This document shows positions 44,345-55,906 of a DNA stretch of 64,000 nt, piece by piece; positions within the stretch are counted from its first letter, which is position 1, and each line of letters starts with the position of its first letter. This DNA comes from Dactylorhiza incarnata (lineage: Eukaryota; Streptophyta; Magnoliopsida; Asparagales; Orchidaceae). A program made the translations under genes and the position numbers. The DNA lies in assembly GCA_033032865.1 (NCBI GenBank), contig JAWHQI010000009.1:10682001-10746000 (forward strand). The letters are read 5' to 3'. The notes under the pieces were generated by a model that worked only from the letters and a program-made list of their open reading frames with translations, did not search any database and was not told where the DNA came from.

Positions 44345-44722
44345 AGGGATAGCAGGGCGAGCGTCCGCTCGGATTTCGTCCGTCAGGTTCCCCGATAGAA
44401 GCGAGGCCTGAAAGGAAAATGTTGAATATCAGCAGGAAAAGGAGGTGGGTCAGCTTGCCGACCCGAGTACCTGATTTGCGAGCAGAAGGTCAGGATCTAG
44501 AGCCAGGGATCCTTCTTTCCATCTCTAGCGCTGGACCGGTTTTGCTTTTAGCATTCTTGGGGAAGATGGCTTTGGGGCCCAAGGAGCGGGCTTAGTGAGG
44601 GCCGCGTGCTCAAAAGCTCGCGCCGCGTCAATGCGATCCCGAGTTACTTTAAAAATAGGCATCCTCAAACAGCTACAGTACGAATCAGCGAGAATTTGTG
44701 GAGGAAGAAGAGGGGAGCCCAT
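43440..44722 (-). pseudogene. Antisense gene 2 of A (unrecognised, decayed)
   Basis: Minus-strand coding character with its own TATA box. First exon: MPIFKVTRDRIDAARAFEHA (from 44662), an in-frame TAG at about 44525, then LALDPDLLLANQ and a good GT...AG intron (44408-44470, gtactcgg...tttcag). Downstream it is interrupted by a pure C/G run (44313-44343) and stops. The 3' part (about 43870-43500) again looks coding: SSSDFDLGEEELSPLPLPEQ, IDAFLGDPLDPVMMNRRTSE, then a coiled-coil-like REAAEEQIASLGDECARLQA. I know no family for it. It could be the front exons of gene 1's transcription unit rather than a separate gene. Confidence 0.45.
44313..44343. repeat. Homopolymer run of 31 C
   Basis: Uninterrupted C run. 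The length may be an assembly estimate. Confidence 0.9.
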
Positions 44723-44738
44723 CGACTATGATCGATGA

Positions 44739-44746
44739 TATTTATA
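44739..44746 (-). promoter_or_regulatory. TATA box of antisense gene 2
   Basis: Minus-strand tataaata in ctgctataaatatcatcg; 77 bp upstream of the ATG at 44662. Confidence 0.5.
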
Positions 44747-44863
44747 GCAGGGAGGCTGGGCCCCACCAAAAGATTCCTGCCATGTCAGCATCAGTCCAGC
44801 GAACGTCGACGGTTGGATGATTCTTCGCGAGTTTAGCTTAAAACTCGCGAAGAGCGGGGATTA

Positions 44864-46352
44864 TGTACAACCTCGGGTTCACCTCAGGCGAGCGGATAAG
44901 CCAGGTGCGATCCCACCTACGCGACAGCTAACAACGGGCGGGGGAACTCACAGACCGCCCGCGTATGCTGCTCCCCGCGCAGCGCTTCAAGAATTACTCG
45001 GCAGCAGTGCCTTGAGGACTACTTGTGGCGAAAGTCGCGCTGGCGCGAATGGGCCAGGGATGCGAGTGGCGCTGTGTAACCCTGGTATTCGCCAGGAGAT
45101 GGACAGATGAAATTCATTATGCATTCGACGAGCGCCAAGCTTCAGTTGAGATCAACAAACTCAGCTCGGCTTTCGATGAAATTTGTTCTACGTTCGACGA
45201 GCGGCACCTTTGAATCTGTCTCAGCGGTTAGGCTGAGAGGATCAGCCGTCTCAGCGGCCACTTTTGTCCCGTCTCGGCAGATCCGCTGGGACAGAGTTGT
45301 CTCAGCGGTTTTCCTCCATCTGCAGCTCAGCTCGACGGGTTCGATCTTCCATCCAAGTCAGCGCTCACACGAGGTCGAGGGGAGCTCACAGGAAGGCGAA
45401 AGAGATAACAAGGAAGGCGAGCCAGTCTCAAGGGTCGCTCGCAGGAAGGCAGGCTATCTCTCAAGGGTCACTCGCAGGAAGGCAGGCGAGCCAGGCACTC
45501 GCCGACCATTCGCGAGAGGCCAGACGAGCCAGGTCTTTTCCCAAGTTCCTGTGTTCGACGAACTCAGCTCGGTGTTCGACAAAGTTTGCCCTACGATCGT
45601 TGAACGTCACGTTCTGCGTTCGACAAACTCGACTCAAATGATTCACACTTCAGTTCGACGAAAGTATTTCTCAGCCCGGCTAGCTTAATTTTCTTTCTAG
45701 TTCACCAGACTCCTACAGGGCCGAGGGGAGCACGCGGGAAGGCACGCGAGACCCGACCTCGGTGGGGGTTGCCGAGAGGGATGTGGGCGGATCCTTCACA
45801 GAGCGTTCGCCTAAAGGGGGCTTCGTGAGCCATACTCGCGAGGAGACTCGCAGGAGTTCTCGCAAGTAGCCTTCGCGCAGGCCATCTGTCTATAGGCTTA
45901 GGAGGAGAAATTACCCTTCTACCCCTAGTGGTCTTTCGTTAGTCTTTTCAAACAGTGGAGTTTAGCTGTTAGCAGGCAAAATTGGGGTGTGTTTAGTAAA
46001 ACCAAAAGCTGGGATTCCGATATTGACAGACCACGAGCAAAAAACTATAAATAGACCTCAAAGGGCACCTTGGGAGAGGATTCCAATCTCAGTTCTCTGA
46101 GCTTCCTTTTTCCCTTGGCTACCTTGGTTTAGCTCTCCAGCTCTCCAAGGTGCCCATGTCTCAGCTTTGGCTTGGGAGGGGAAGCGCTCAACGATCTTCC
46201 GGGTTTGTGGTGGGACCTCCTCGTTGTGACTAAGGTCTTAGTCTGTTTCCTAGTCCCCAGTCTGCTCCTTTCGAGGGACTAGTATGGGCTAGCTACCCCT
46301 CAACTTGTTGAGGGCCCGAGCTTCATAAGAGGCCGAGAAATCGATTTCAACA
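44864..46352 (+). repeat. 3' LTR of A (1489 bp)
   Basis: Pairs with 6423-7873. Preceded by a purine-rich gaagagcggggatta. TATA box at 46046-46053. Followed by tgccc (46353-46357), the imperfect TSD. Confidence 0.92.
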
Positions 46353-49300
46353 TGCCCCTTCCACCATAGAGATGACCCACATAACCTCTCACTGAAGAAT
46401 CCCTAACCAATGAATCATGGAAAGACCTAAAAACCACCAAACTCCTTTTTGGCTATCCGCGGCGCTCTTCAATACGATTGACATATATGAAGGTCCTTTA
46501 TGTCCCTAAGGTTTTCATTTGAAGAACCACCACACATCCAGAGGTTGGTTATGATCTATATTGAAGAAATATCAGTAACTTATATTTTTCTCCCTGATTA
46601 TTTCCTTGGAAATCATTATATGAAAAATTAAGATATGATCCAAATTTGTGAAGGAACTTCAATTTCCTCTAACCTAAATGACATGAATTAATTTCCAGGG
46701 ATTCTAACAAGCCTAACATGTCCTCGAACAGAGATTGACTAATTTACATGAACATATGCTCATTTAATTTAAATAAATCACCAATGCTATTTTTAACAAG
46801 TGTATGAACACAGTACTGTAGATATCCATCCAATAATTATGATAAAATTATCAAAGGTCCATATTGACCAGAGAAGCTCACTGGCCAATTTTCATATTTT
46901 CCTAATCTCATATGACCACATAAATAATTATTGCAAAGGAACTAAGTTTAGATCAAATTGTGAAGGAACCACTGCATAGTCTCATCCAATAATTATAACA
47001 ACATTTGTAGAGCATCATGATGACCAAAAAGGGCTATTGGCCAAGTACCATATTTTTCATAGATCATTTGGTCGTATAATTAACTATTTCAAGAGAACTG
47101 AATATAGTGAAGTTGTGAAGAAGCACTATAAATCCTCATCCAATAATTGTGACAAACATTGTAGAGCATTATAATAACCCTAGAAGCTCTCTGACTAAAT
47201 TTCACATTTCTCTAAAATCATATGACCACATAATTAATTTAAATCATGGAAATTGACTTTTGGCACATTATGAACAAACTATCAAATTAACTTATCCAAA
47301 AATTATAAAAAAATTTCCAGAGACTCATAACATCTTGAAAAGTTCACTGTCCAAGTTTCATAACTTTTTTAAAACATATGACTATATATTTTGCACTTGA
47401 ACTGAAAGTTACCAAATTAAATATTAAATATTCAGTGGGTTATAATAACTCTAAAAATTCCAACAATATTATCCTGGGTGTTCATTCACCCTTTGAAACT
47501 ATATACAATGTTTCAAGCCCATCCAAGGAGTTATAACACCATTCCCTTCATAAACCCCTATATGCATCCCTAGGGATTAAACTAGGTTTTCTTGGTATTC
47601 CAACTCTAATCCTCCTAAAATTACTTATTGTGATGTAACCCTAGGGATTAAACCCCTATATGCACTTTTGAATAGGTTAGAGTTAACTTTCCCTAAAGGG
47701 CCATGATTGGATGCCAGATTACCAAGTCTAATCAAACCCAAATGGGCTGAGATTTTTACCATGACCATATAATGTTTCCACAAGACATCCACCAAAGATT
47801 TGGGGAATTTGAAGTTCCATAGACCCTATATTTAAGCCATGTAGGAATATTTAAATTATTAAAAAACTATAGAAAAATCATCTCCAAAAATTCGGATTTT
47901 TAGATATGGTTTGAGTCATGGCTAGACTGGTCTATGGACAAATTTGCAGGCCATTTTACTGAGTGGATCAATGGGCGCACTCAAATACATTTCTGGTTAG
48001 CCATAGGGACACCTTGCACAAAAAATGGTGCCGAGGAAGATCAATTGGGCCAAATTGAGTGAAACAAAATTTACATTAAAATAGACACCAAGTTCAACAT
48101 ATTACATGTTGACCACTTTCACATAAAATGCTTCTAAGTATGTTTACTAAATTAAACCATCCACTACATAATATGTGACAGATTGTATTAAAACCTACAT
48201 ATTAATTCATTTGGTCTGCGTATAACAGATCGTGCAAAATCTAACGGCTCCTAGTCATCCTCCCCAGATGTTTGACGGTCCCCAACAACCCATCTTGGGT
48301 GACTTTCTGGCTCGATATGTCGGTCACCCACACATCCTCCCGGCCGACCATTGCCACCACCTTCGTCGAGGTGGTGGCTGGCAAGTGGCGGTGGTTTGTC
48401 GGTCGGTGGTGGCCGGAGTAGCGTTTTATAGAGGGGGCAAAGAGCAAAAAAATGAGCCTTTTCAGGAGCTTAATTCAAGCCCAATTTCGCTCGAATCAAG
48501 CCCCAAATAGATTGAGATCTATGCACTAAGGGAGGAGGAGGGGATCAGACATGATTGTTGGTTGCTATACTTATATTCGGATGAGTCTCCATTGCCAAAT
48601 TCCGAACTTTAGGTGCCATATCAATCTTCATCTTAGGGTGCTCGAAATTCTCTGGAAATATGGAGGTTTCTCTCCTCTCTAACCACTGAAGGTGATAAAG
48701 GCCTCAATTGAGGGAAAGGGGGGGTTTCAAAATTGATTGCCATTAATGGCCATGAAGGGCGTTTTTCGGACACTTTAAATTCCTAAGAATTCTTCCTCTG
48801 GGAGGCTGGGAAAGCCTTTAAGCTTCACCAAATTGACTGAGGGGAATGAATCTCCATCAATTAGAGGGGAATTGAAGAGGTAATTACATTCAAAGCCATG
48901 AATGCCCTCTTTCTCTCTCTTCAAATTGGGGGAAACTTCCAATTTCTCTCTCCTAGTCACCTTCTCGAGAAATTGAATGGCAATCCATGTAATTTCAGTC
49001 ATGAGGGCTTAGTTGATCACCATAATTGGGCATAGCCCAACTGGATTGAGCATTGGGCATGATTTCCCCAATTTGGGCTTAATTAGCACTAATGAGTTTA
49101 GCCCAACCCTAGGTCAAATTAGGTGGTGTGACTGACCCAAATGGGTGCACCTAGGTCCCTTGACACCACACAAGGCCAATTGTGGCTTGGTGTGATCAGT
49201 TGGGTCAAGTTGAGTCGCTTTGACCTATTTAGGTCAAATTGGGCTTTATGGGTCCAAGTGTTGGTTTTGGCCCCATTCATGGAATTGAGTGGACCCAATG

Positions 49301-49700
49301 TGTTATTAATGACCCATTGACCTCCCTTAAGGGTTAAGAAGATTTGGATGAGGTCAAATTGACCAATTGGAGACTAATTGGTCCATAATAGGCTATTTTG
49401 ACCTATCTAGGGTTAAGGTTGACTTTGGTCAGCTGGACCACTTTGGTTAACCCCAATGGGACCTAAGTTACCCAAGGGACTCCTTATGGGGTAATATGTG
49501 TCTTGGTGTGGCTAGGTAGTCAATTTGAGGCCCTAAAGTCACAGCCTAGACTAGGTAACTAGAAATTACTATTTGCAGACCAAGGTGCTTTCACCTACTT
49601 AGCTAGGTTCTTATGGTCCTTTTGGTCTTCCTAGTGATTTCTCATGACTTAGTCATGAAAAAAACCCTCCTATGGGTCTAGTTGTTTGTGGAATATTACA
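46353..49700 (-). repeat. Solo LTR H, right segment
   Basis: 3.3 kb without convincing genes. It holds AT-rich dispersed tracts (46560-47500) and gtcaaattgacc / tgggtc-rich tracts (49020-49500). It ends GGAATATTACA, followed by the TSD cgggc. Confidence 0.7.
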
Positions 49701-49705
49701 CGGGC

Positions 49706-50315
49706 GACATGAAGTTGTTGAAGCGCAAAGACGCGGATGAAGCAAATACAATAATCTGGGCAAAAAGAGAGTGGTTGCTAATTGCCTAGGATAGGCAAGC
49801 GAAGTACTACAATGCAAATCACCAGAACATCGGGTTCATTTTTGGCTACTGGGTTTACTTGAAGATCAAACCGTTCAAAGGAGTGTCGAAGATCCGACTC
49901 TTGAAAAAGCTAAGTCCAAGGTACTTAGGACCATTCGAGATCTTGGAATGCATTGGTGAAGCTGCGTACCGACTTGCTCTGTCTACGGAGTTAAGCGGTT
50001 TGCATGATGTATTTCACATTTCAGTGTTGAGAAAGTTTGTGAATGAGCCTAGCTTGTTTTTGCGGTCGACAAAGTGCTGGTAGATGGTGGGCTAGAGACG
50101 AAGGTCAAGCCCATTCGCATCGAAGACACCGAGGTCAGACAATTGTGGAACAAATCCATCTTAATGGTAAAAGTCAGCTGGGATAATTGCGGAAGCTAGG
50201 AGCTCTCTTGGGAATGAGAGAAAACATTACTCGCGGAGTACCCCGAGATATTTCCCTCAGGTATACATTAATATTATACCTTACTGTTTTCGTAATTTTA
50301 GGACGAAATTCATTT
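49706..50315 (+). pseudogene. Integrase C-terminus and chromodomain of Tekay-like element F (part 2)
   Basis: Resumes the integrase of 4483-4713: REWLLIA, a TAG at 49787-49789 in a Gln-type context, DRQAKYYNANHQNIGF, then GYWVYLKIKPFKGVSKIR, KLSPRYLGPFEILECIGEAA and LHDVFHISVLRKFV. This is the GPY/F module typical of chromoviruses. A frameshift near 50065 is followed by VKPIRIEDTEVRQLWNKSIL, MVKVSWDN and MRENITREYPEIFPQ, a degenerate chromodomain of the Tekay/Del type. Chromodomains direct integration to heterochromatin in this lineage. Confidence 0.88.
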
Positions 50316-50328
50316 AAGGGAGGTGGAG
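50316..50328 (+). promoter_or_regulatory. Polypurine tract of F
   Basis: aagggaggtggag after ggacgaaattcattt, the usual Tekay context (GGACGAAATTT...GGGGGGTAG) preceding the 3' LTR. Confidence 0.7.
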
Positions 50329-50439
50329 TTATAGCACCACAGTTTTCACACTGCTGTGAAGGCAAGAATTCTGTTGCTGGAAGCTAACGCCCAGCAGTAG
50401 TTATACCGCTGGCGGTAGCTTTATCGTCGAGAAGATGTG
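50329..50439 (+). repeat. Start of the 3' LTR of F
   Basis: Begins (t)TATAGCACC, a mutated TG start, and is interrupted after about 110 bp by LTR-like sequence J. Confidence 0.5.
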
Positions 50440-51553
50440 TGTCACAACCCGCATTTTCTCCAAATTTATGAATATCAGAGTAAGAGAAAATACATGTCAT
50501 GATGCCACGTCATGCAGGAGACAACTGCAGACGCTCAGGCGGAAACCTATTACTTATTTAATCAAAACATGTTGACATGATAGATCATCATTTGAAATCA
50601 TTTATGAGGGTTTGAGGTAAGAACTGTGTCTCTCAGATCGTGGATCAACTAGTCCACCGAGAAAATATACGTAAATGCAGCGGAAAATACTTGATTTAGT
50701 ACACTTAAGGTCCTAAATGCACGTGATGATAGGACATAAAGTAAATGATATGCACATATCTAGGCGTAGTATAAGTATAGAAAATATCCTTTAGGCGACT
50801 TTAAAGAAATGGATTTCAGTTAAAAGGAATGCAATGAGGATGAATGAAAAGCCATTTTATAACTATAATGCACCTAGACGTATTCCCAAAGAGCAAGATA
50901 CACAAGATCTAAAAAGTAGTAGCATTTAACTGGCAAGTAAGCTATAAAGTATCAAAAGGGCACATTGGGCGTCAACAACCTGACACTAACCTGTTGGCTC
51001 TAAACTAGCATGTCTGGACACAAGAAGAAAACTAACCACAACTACCTCACAACAGCGGGGTAAATCAGCAACTAAAACTCCCAGAGACTCCGGGATACAC
51101 CACTAGCAGCTAAGGCACTGAACCTAAGGCATTCAATAAAACAAAGAACGCCTCAGCAAGGGAATTATAAGTCGCAGAAAACAAGCAGAAAAATAAATAA
51201 GGCATAAGGGGTACCAACCCAAGCCATATTTACCAAAAGAGAAGCAAACAAAGAACTAAGCAAAGCAACAAGTGCACCAAATACCATAAAGAGAAACAAG
51301 CAGGGCCATTTATCTTGTTAAATTTATTTAAAGAGACTGTTTAGCTCAAATTAAACTGGGGAGGTCCTTTAACCACTAACACCCGAAGCCAAAAAATGGG
51401 TGGGGGTTTCAATCCCCAACCACCCAAACACAGCCCATGGGACCACAGGCCAAGCCTGCGGTTCACCACAAAAATGGCCACCGTACAAGGCTACAACACT
51501 CCCCACTGCCCCCAAAACACGACCCACCATGCTAGGACAAAGGCAATGGTCTT
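50440..51553 (-). repeat. LTR-like sequence J, left segment
   Basis: Starts TGTCACAACCCGC; on the minus strand this would be an LTR end ...GGGTTGTGACA, common for long Tekay/Del LTRs. No gene. Split by Copia element C, whose TSD gtctt lies at 51549-51553. The far end is beyond the window. Confidence 0.55.
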
Positions 51554-51837
51554 TGAAAGTATCTAGTTGCGGCCTAAATCACCTAGAGGGAGGTGAATAG
51601 GTGGTTTCTATGTCTTTTTGCGGAATTAAAAACTATAAGAAATAAAGCGCACAGAAAACCAAAGAGCACAGTACACACAAGGATTTATAGTGGTTCCCCG
51701 TACTTGGGTAGTCCACTTTGCACCTCACCTATCTAGCACAACCGGCTAGACTAGGCTACTTCACTAACTCAGATTATCAATAATCCAACAACTCGGAGTC
51801 AAACTCCTACAATCTCGGAGAACAAACTCTCCTACAA

Positions 51838-51920
51838 AAACTCGGAGCAAAACAACTCCTACAAGAACTCGGAGCAAAACAACTCCTACAAAAACTCAGA
51901 GCAAAACAACCCCTACAAAA
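51838..51920. repeat. Short tandem repeat in C LTR
   Basis: About four copies of a 27-bp unit aaaactcggagcaaaacaac-tcctac; present also at about 61287-61365 in the 5' LTR. Confidence 0.75.
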
Positions 51921-52667
51921 AAATATAAGAGGGGTGTTGCAAAATTCATGGATTAACAACTCCAAAATCTAAGAACTTCCAAGAAATCCTTTTTCTTCTT
52001 CAGATCTGATAAAATAGATCTTCTTCTTCTTCTTTGAGTATAGAAATCCTGAATGAAAATGAGGAAGAAGAAGACTCTTTTTCTTTTTCTTGAAACTCTT
52101 GATCTGAGAGCTTATCTACTCAACAAGATTGGGAGTAGAGATGATGCAATCCAAGAGCAGTGACTTTGTTGAATAGAGACTTGATGAAGAATTGAGCACA
52201 CAAACTGTCGGCCACTAGAGATCTGAACTTTTGAGTGAGTGAGAGAAGATGATGGCTGAAATTCGAAAATTCTTCTTTTTTATTTGCAATTCACGATTAG
52301 TTCTGTTTAGGAAAAATAGAACAGAATATATATATATCTATATCTTTCTCCAACGGCTATAAATAATGAATAAGGAAATATACTTCTGTCAACGGCTGTA
52401 ATATTTAAATAAAGGAAAAATATAATCTGCAACGGCTCTCTGCAATAATTAAGATTATTTCTTAAAAAACAAGATTTAAGGAAGATCTCTTTCCATGCCT
52501 ATCAACAGGAATTAATGAAAATAAATCTCTAATGGCTGTCTGCAAGATTTAAGGAATAAATTCCATGAATACTTCACGCGGAGGAAGCCTATATGGAAAG
52601 CAGACAATAAAGAAACCAGCGATTTGAATTTCGAAACAGCGCAGACCAAAATTCAGAATCTGTCAAA

Positions 52668-53075
52668 ATATCGTCGAACGGAACTGCGATCGACGAACTT
52701 CCATGCTTTCGTCGAACGGAGATCGACGAAGTATATATATAAACAGCGCCATGCAAAATGTCGATGAAAAATTTACTTTGTCGAGCGGCGATCGACGAAC
52801 TCTTGCGGTTGACGAATTTAACTGAATTAGTCGAACGATATTCAACAGACGGTGGTCGACGAAATCAAAGCAAACAGCGCTCGACAAATGTCTTCAGCTA
52901 ACAGCAAACCAGTGAACGACGAAAATACATCCATTTCGTTCGTCGAACGGCGTTCGACGAATTCTTGCGTTCGACGAAATTTTGTGTTCGACGAAACAGC
53001 TTCAAATTCAGCAAACCAGAGCGATGAAATATTTATTTCATTCGTCGAACGGAGTTCCGTTCGACGAATAGCTAA
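52668..53075 (-). repeat. ttcgtcgaa palindrome array in C 3' LTR
   Basis: Includes a perfect 11-1-11 palindrome (arm TTCGTCGAACG, one G, reverse complement) at 52939-52961 and a perfect 13-2-13 one (arm TTCGTCGAACGGA) at 53041-53068, plus many half-sites. Confidence 0.9.
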
Positions 53076-53382
53076 ATACTTAGAAAAAATATTTCTTCCT
53101 TCTTTCTTCCAACAACTTTTTCTTAGCCTTCCTTTGTGTTTGAATATGAAGTACATCCCAATAGAGAGATTCCACATAAGTCAACACTTTGGTCCATACA
53201 ATGAGGAATTACATTGCATAGGCCTGTGTTTAGTGACTCATTGAAACCTGACATTGGTTTGTACTTAACCATTTAGAACCTGCAAACACATAACTGAAAA
53301 TACCATCAAATACAAAATCAATTCATCTTAGTTTAAGGGATACTTCTTCAAATCAAGGTTATTGTGGTAACAATACCCAACA

Positions 53383-53400
53383 ATCTCCCCCTTTTTGAAG
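53383..53400 (-). promoter_or_regulatory. Polypurine tract of C
   Basis: The minus strand reads cttcaaaaagggggagat directly before the 3' LTR. Confidence 0.9.
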
Positions 53401-53551
53401 AAGTCAGAACCTTATATACTAAGATGAATTTCACACATAAAACTAATAAACACAAGCAAAGATAATTATCAAAGAGAAAGGAATAGCAAAATTTTATTCA
53501 TAAATAATATAAAAAGATTTTAAAAAGTTAACAGCAGTCACAACACATTCC

Positions 53552-54832
53552 TTAAGGCATCCTGTCCTTCTCTAACTTGGCCTTCTCTAGCTTGGCCTTC
53601 TTCAACTGCCTGACAAAATAAGCCTTGGTCTTTGGGTAATACTTTGGAGGAGGAGGAGGAGCATCTGGGTTGTTGTAGCCATGCTCATTAAAATGAATTT
53701 TTCTTTTCAGCTTTGAAGCTTTTAGCTTGTTGATTTCTTCTTGAGAATAATAATTCTGAGGGTCTTCATTTGAAATCTCTATCAGATTATATGTGTTCAG
53801 AATCATACTCTTGGAAATTGGACTCTAGTTTTCATTAATATTTCTCCTTTCATACCTTGGTTCTCTAATAGCTATGCCAGCTCCCTTTCTTTTTCTTCCA
53901 GCCTTGGTCTTTAAATTTGGAATCTTTGAAGATTTTGCACTTTCCTCTTGGACAGGCTTCACATCTGGATGCTTTGAGGATTTTTCAATCTCCACCTGAT
54001 CAGACTTTATAGGAATAAGAGGTGGCTGATTTTCAAGGACTTGCTCAGGATAATCTTCTTGAGTTTGAACAAACTGCTTTCCTATGAAGACATCATGAAG
54101 CCATCCAACATTTTGAGATTGATACATGTTGCTTTCTTTAAATCTGCTCTCCACTAGACTATTTAATTCAACCAGCTTGGCTGCCATAATTTCCTCCCCC
54201 TTTCTGACTTCTTCAAGAAGGGTTTGGATAACTGTTTCAGAGAAACTTTTGATAGTAGAGTGGAGTATTTGATTAATTGCTTCTTGTGATCTTAGCAACA
54301 TATATTGACCTCTTTCTACCTTATTAGCTAGTTCATATAGAGAGAATATTCCTTTTGTAGAGAGATTCATAGCCTCTGCAGCTTTGTCAAATTTTTCATC
54401 TAGTTCTCTTCTTAGAACACCCATATTATGATTGACAGTTGCTAGACCATTATTGACATCCTTTTCAACTTCTGAAATTTTGTTGTAAACAAGCTTGAGA
54501 GAAAACTCTATGTGATCTGCTTGAGTCCTGAGCAGATCCTCAATAGAGTGCAGCAACTCATTTGGAGAAAGTGCTGCAGGAATTGGTCTTGAAGAATTTA
54601 CCTCCTTGATGAATTCATGTTTCTCTTTTTGACTTAAATCCACTGTTCTGCTTTGCTCCCCCTCAGATTTTGCCATTTCTTCTGTATAAAATGATTCAGA
54701 AGTTTTAATTTCTTCATTACCACCAATAACTGGAGCAGAACCGAAATCTGCACACTTGATTTCTCCCCCTACGTCAAGAAACTCGTGACTGATCTGCTTT
54801 GCCATGTCAAGATTGATGGAAGGAAGCAGCAA
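53552..54832 (-). pseudogene. Extra ORF of C downstream of RNase H (about 426 codons, one in-frame stop)
   Basis: Position matches the env-like ORF of SIRE/Maximus elements, but I see no signal peptide or membrane segment, so 'env' is not supported. Residues about 90-250 are coiled-coil-like (LSPNELLHSIEDLLRTQADH, MGVLRRELDEKFDKAAEAMN, ETVIQTLLEEVRKGEEIMAA). Near residue 310 is a basic cluster KAGRKRKGAG that could be a nuclear signal. TAG at 53825-53827 interrupts the frame. It continues with SPISKSMILNTYNLIE, a proline run (NPDAPPPPPKYYPK) and KKAKLEKAKLEKDRMP. The proposed start at 54832 may be late or early; MAKQISHEFLD nine codons on is an alternative. Confidence 0.65.
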
Positions 54833-55453
54833 GAACTTGCAGCGAGAATAGAGATTTGGAGGAAAATCGGCAGAACTTATTTAGGATTCAGCGAAGGAGC
54901 AGATGTTGTGATGCGTCTAACCCTTATAACCTTTTTATGTATAAAAAAGGAGAAAAATGCGTACCTTAAAGATTAGGAATTAACTCCTTAGATATAAATT
55001 TGACGGATCCAATTTCTGGATGAATAGGAATTAAATCCTTATATTCTAATACTGTCGGATCTGATTGCTGATTGATTTTGGAATTAAAGCTGTGTATACT
55101 AAATCGGCTGATCCAATTTGCTGGAAAAGAATTTCCGCCAGATTGGCAATATTTCGCCTGCCAAAGATATGTTCGGCGAAGAATAATGATGCGATTGACA
55201 AAACTAAGTAATTGAGATCGACGAAATTGAATAATTAAGATCGACGAAATTTGAGGTCGACGAATTTTAAGTTTTCCCGAGAGATGGACTAAGTTTTCTC
55301 TTGAAAAATTTTCAGAGCCTAATTTCTTTGACTTCAGATCAAGAATCTTTGTCCAACAAGCAGTCCTCCCCCTCAGTCTTTTCTTAGACTAAAATTTTCA
55401 GTTTCTGAACTGATTGCCTTAAGCATGTCTTGATTTTCTTCCTAACTTGAAGA
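54833..55453 (-). other. Spacer between RNase H and extra ORF of C
   Basis: About 0.6 kb with no recognised gene. It contains several gatcgacgaaat / ggtcgacgaat words (55190-55270) of the kind clustered in the LTR. Confidence 0.5.
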
Positions 55454-55906
55454 TTACTCAATATTAAGCATTCCAAGTTCCATTTTGAAAAAATTAAACT
55501 TTGTCTCATCAAGTGGCTTCGTGAAGATATCTGCAACTAGTTTATCTGTCGGAACATAACTGAGGTTGATGTTCTTGTTCTCCACATGTTCTCGAATGAA
55601 GTGATAACGAATTTCAATGTGCTTTGTCCTGCTGTGTGATACTGGATTGTGAGCAATTGCAATAGCACTTGACGAATCACAATACATCAGAATTTCTTTT
55701 AACTTCAGATTGTAGTCTTCCAGTTGATTCTTTATCCACAGTAATTGTGCACAGCAACTGCCTGCGGAGATGTACTCCGATTCTGCAGTTGAAATTGCTA
55801 CACAATTCTGTTTCTTGCTACTCCAAGAAATTAGCCTTCTTCCTAGGAATTGACAAGTCCCGGAAGTGCTTTTTCTATCGTCCTTGCTACCTGCAAAATC
55901 TGCATC
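55454..55906 (-). pseudogene. RNase H of C
   Basis: Directly continues the RT frame after TGA 55907-55909: DADFAGSKDDRKSTSG, FLGRRLISWSSKKQNCVAIS, TAESEYISAGSCCAQLLWIK, MYCDSSSAIAIAHNPVSHSR, TKHIEIRYHFIREHVENKNI. It ends VADIFTKPLDETKF...MLNIE. This is the full Copia RNase H order with D, E and D residues present. The TGA replaces the residue before DAD (Ser in most relatives). Confidence 0.93.

Larger units (their letters stand above)
6423..46352 (+). mobile_element. Tat-lineage Ty3/gypsy element A (about 14.2 kb without nested B)
   Basis: LTRs at 6423-7873 and 44864-46352 both start TGTACAACCTCGG and end TTTCAACA. The flanks are ttccc and tgccc, a TSD with one mismatch. Order on the plus strand: LTR, primer site, gag, protease, RT, RNase H, a second archaeal-type RNase H, integrase, 96-bp tandem array, antisense genes, LTR. 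Dual RNase H, a tandem array in the 3' region and an antisense ORF are features known for the Tat lineage (Ogre/Retand group). All coding parts carry stops or frameshifts. B is inserted at 11846-37532. Confidence 0.9.
4714..49700 (-). mobile_element. Solo LTR H (about 5 kb without nested element A)
   Basis: Starts TGTAAGACCCC and ends GGAATATTACA. Exact 5-bp duplications cgggc flank it (4709-4713 and 49701-49705), and removing it rejoins the F integrase frame. Own sequence is 4714-6422 plus 46353-49700. It contains no gag or pol motif, no primer site and no second LTR copy, so a solo LTR fits best. On the minus strand it would end ...GGGGTCTTACA, the usual style of long Tekay/Del LTR ends, so I assign the minus strand tentatively. 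It was later split by Tat element A. Confidence 0.75.
51554..53382 (-). repeat. 3' LTR of C (1829 bp)
   Basis: Nearly identical to 61001-62822 with scattered substitutions. TA-rich promoter-like sequence at about 52325-52345. Palindrome array 52668-53075. A tandem run of ctcggagcaaaacaactcct units lies at about 51838-51920. Confidence 0.94.

Noticed and set aside
48232..48510. Short ORFs in solo LTR H
   Set aside because: No start context, domain or conservation; they lie in non-coding LTR sequence.
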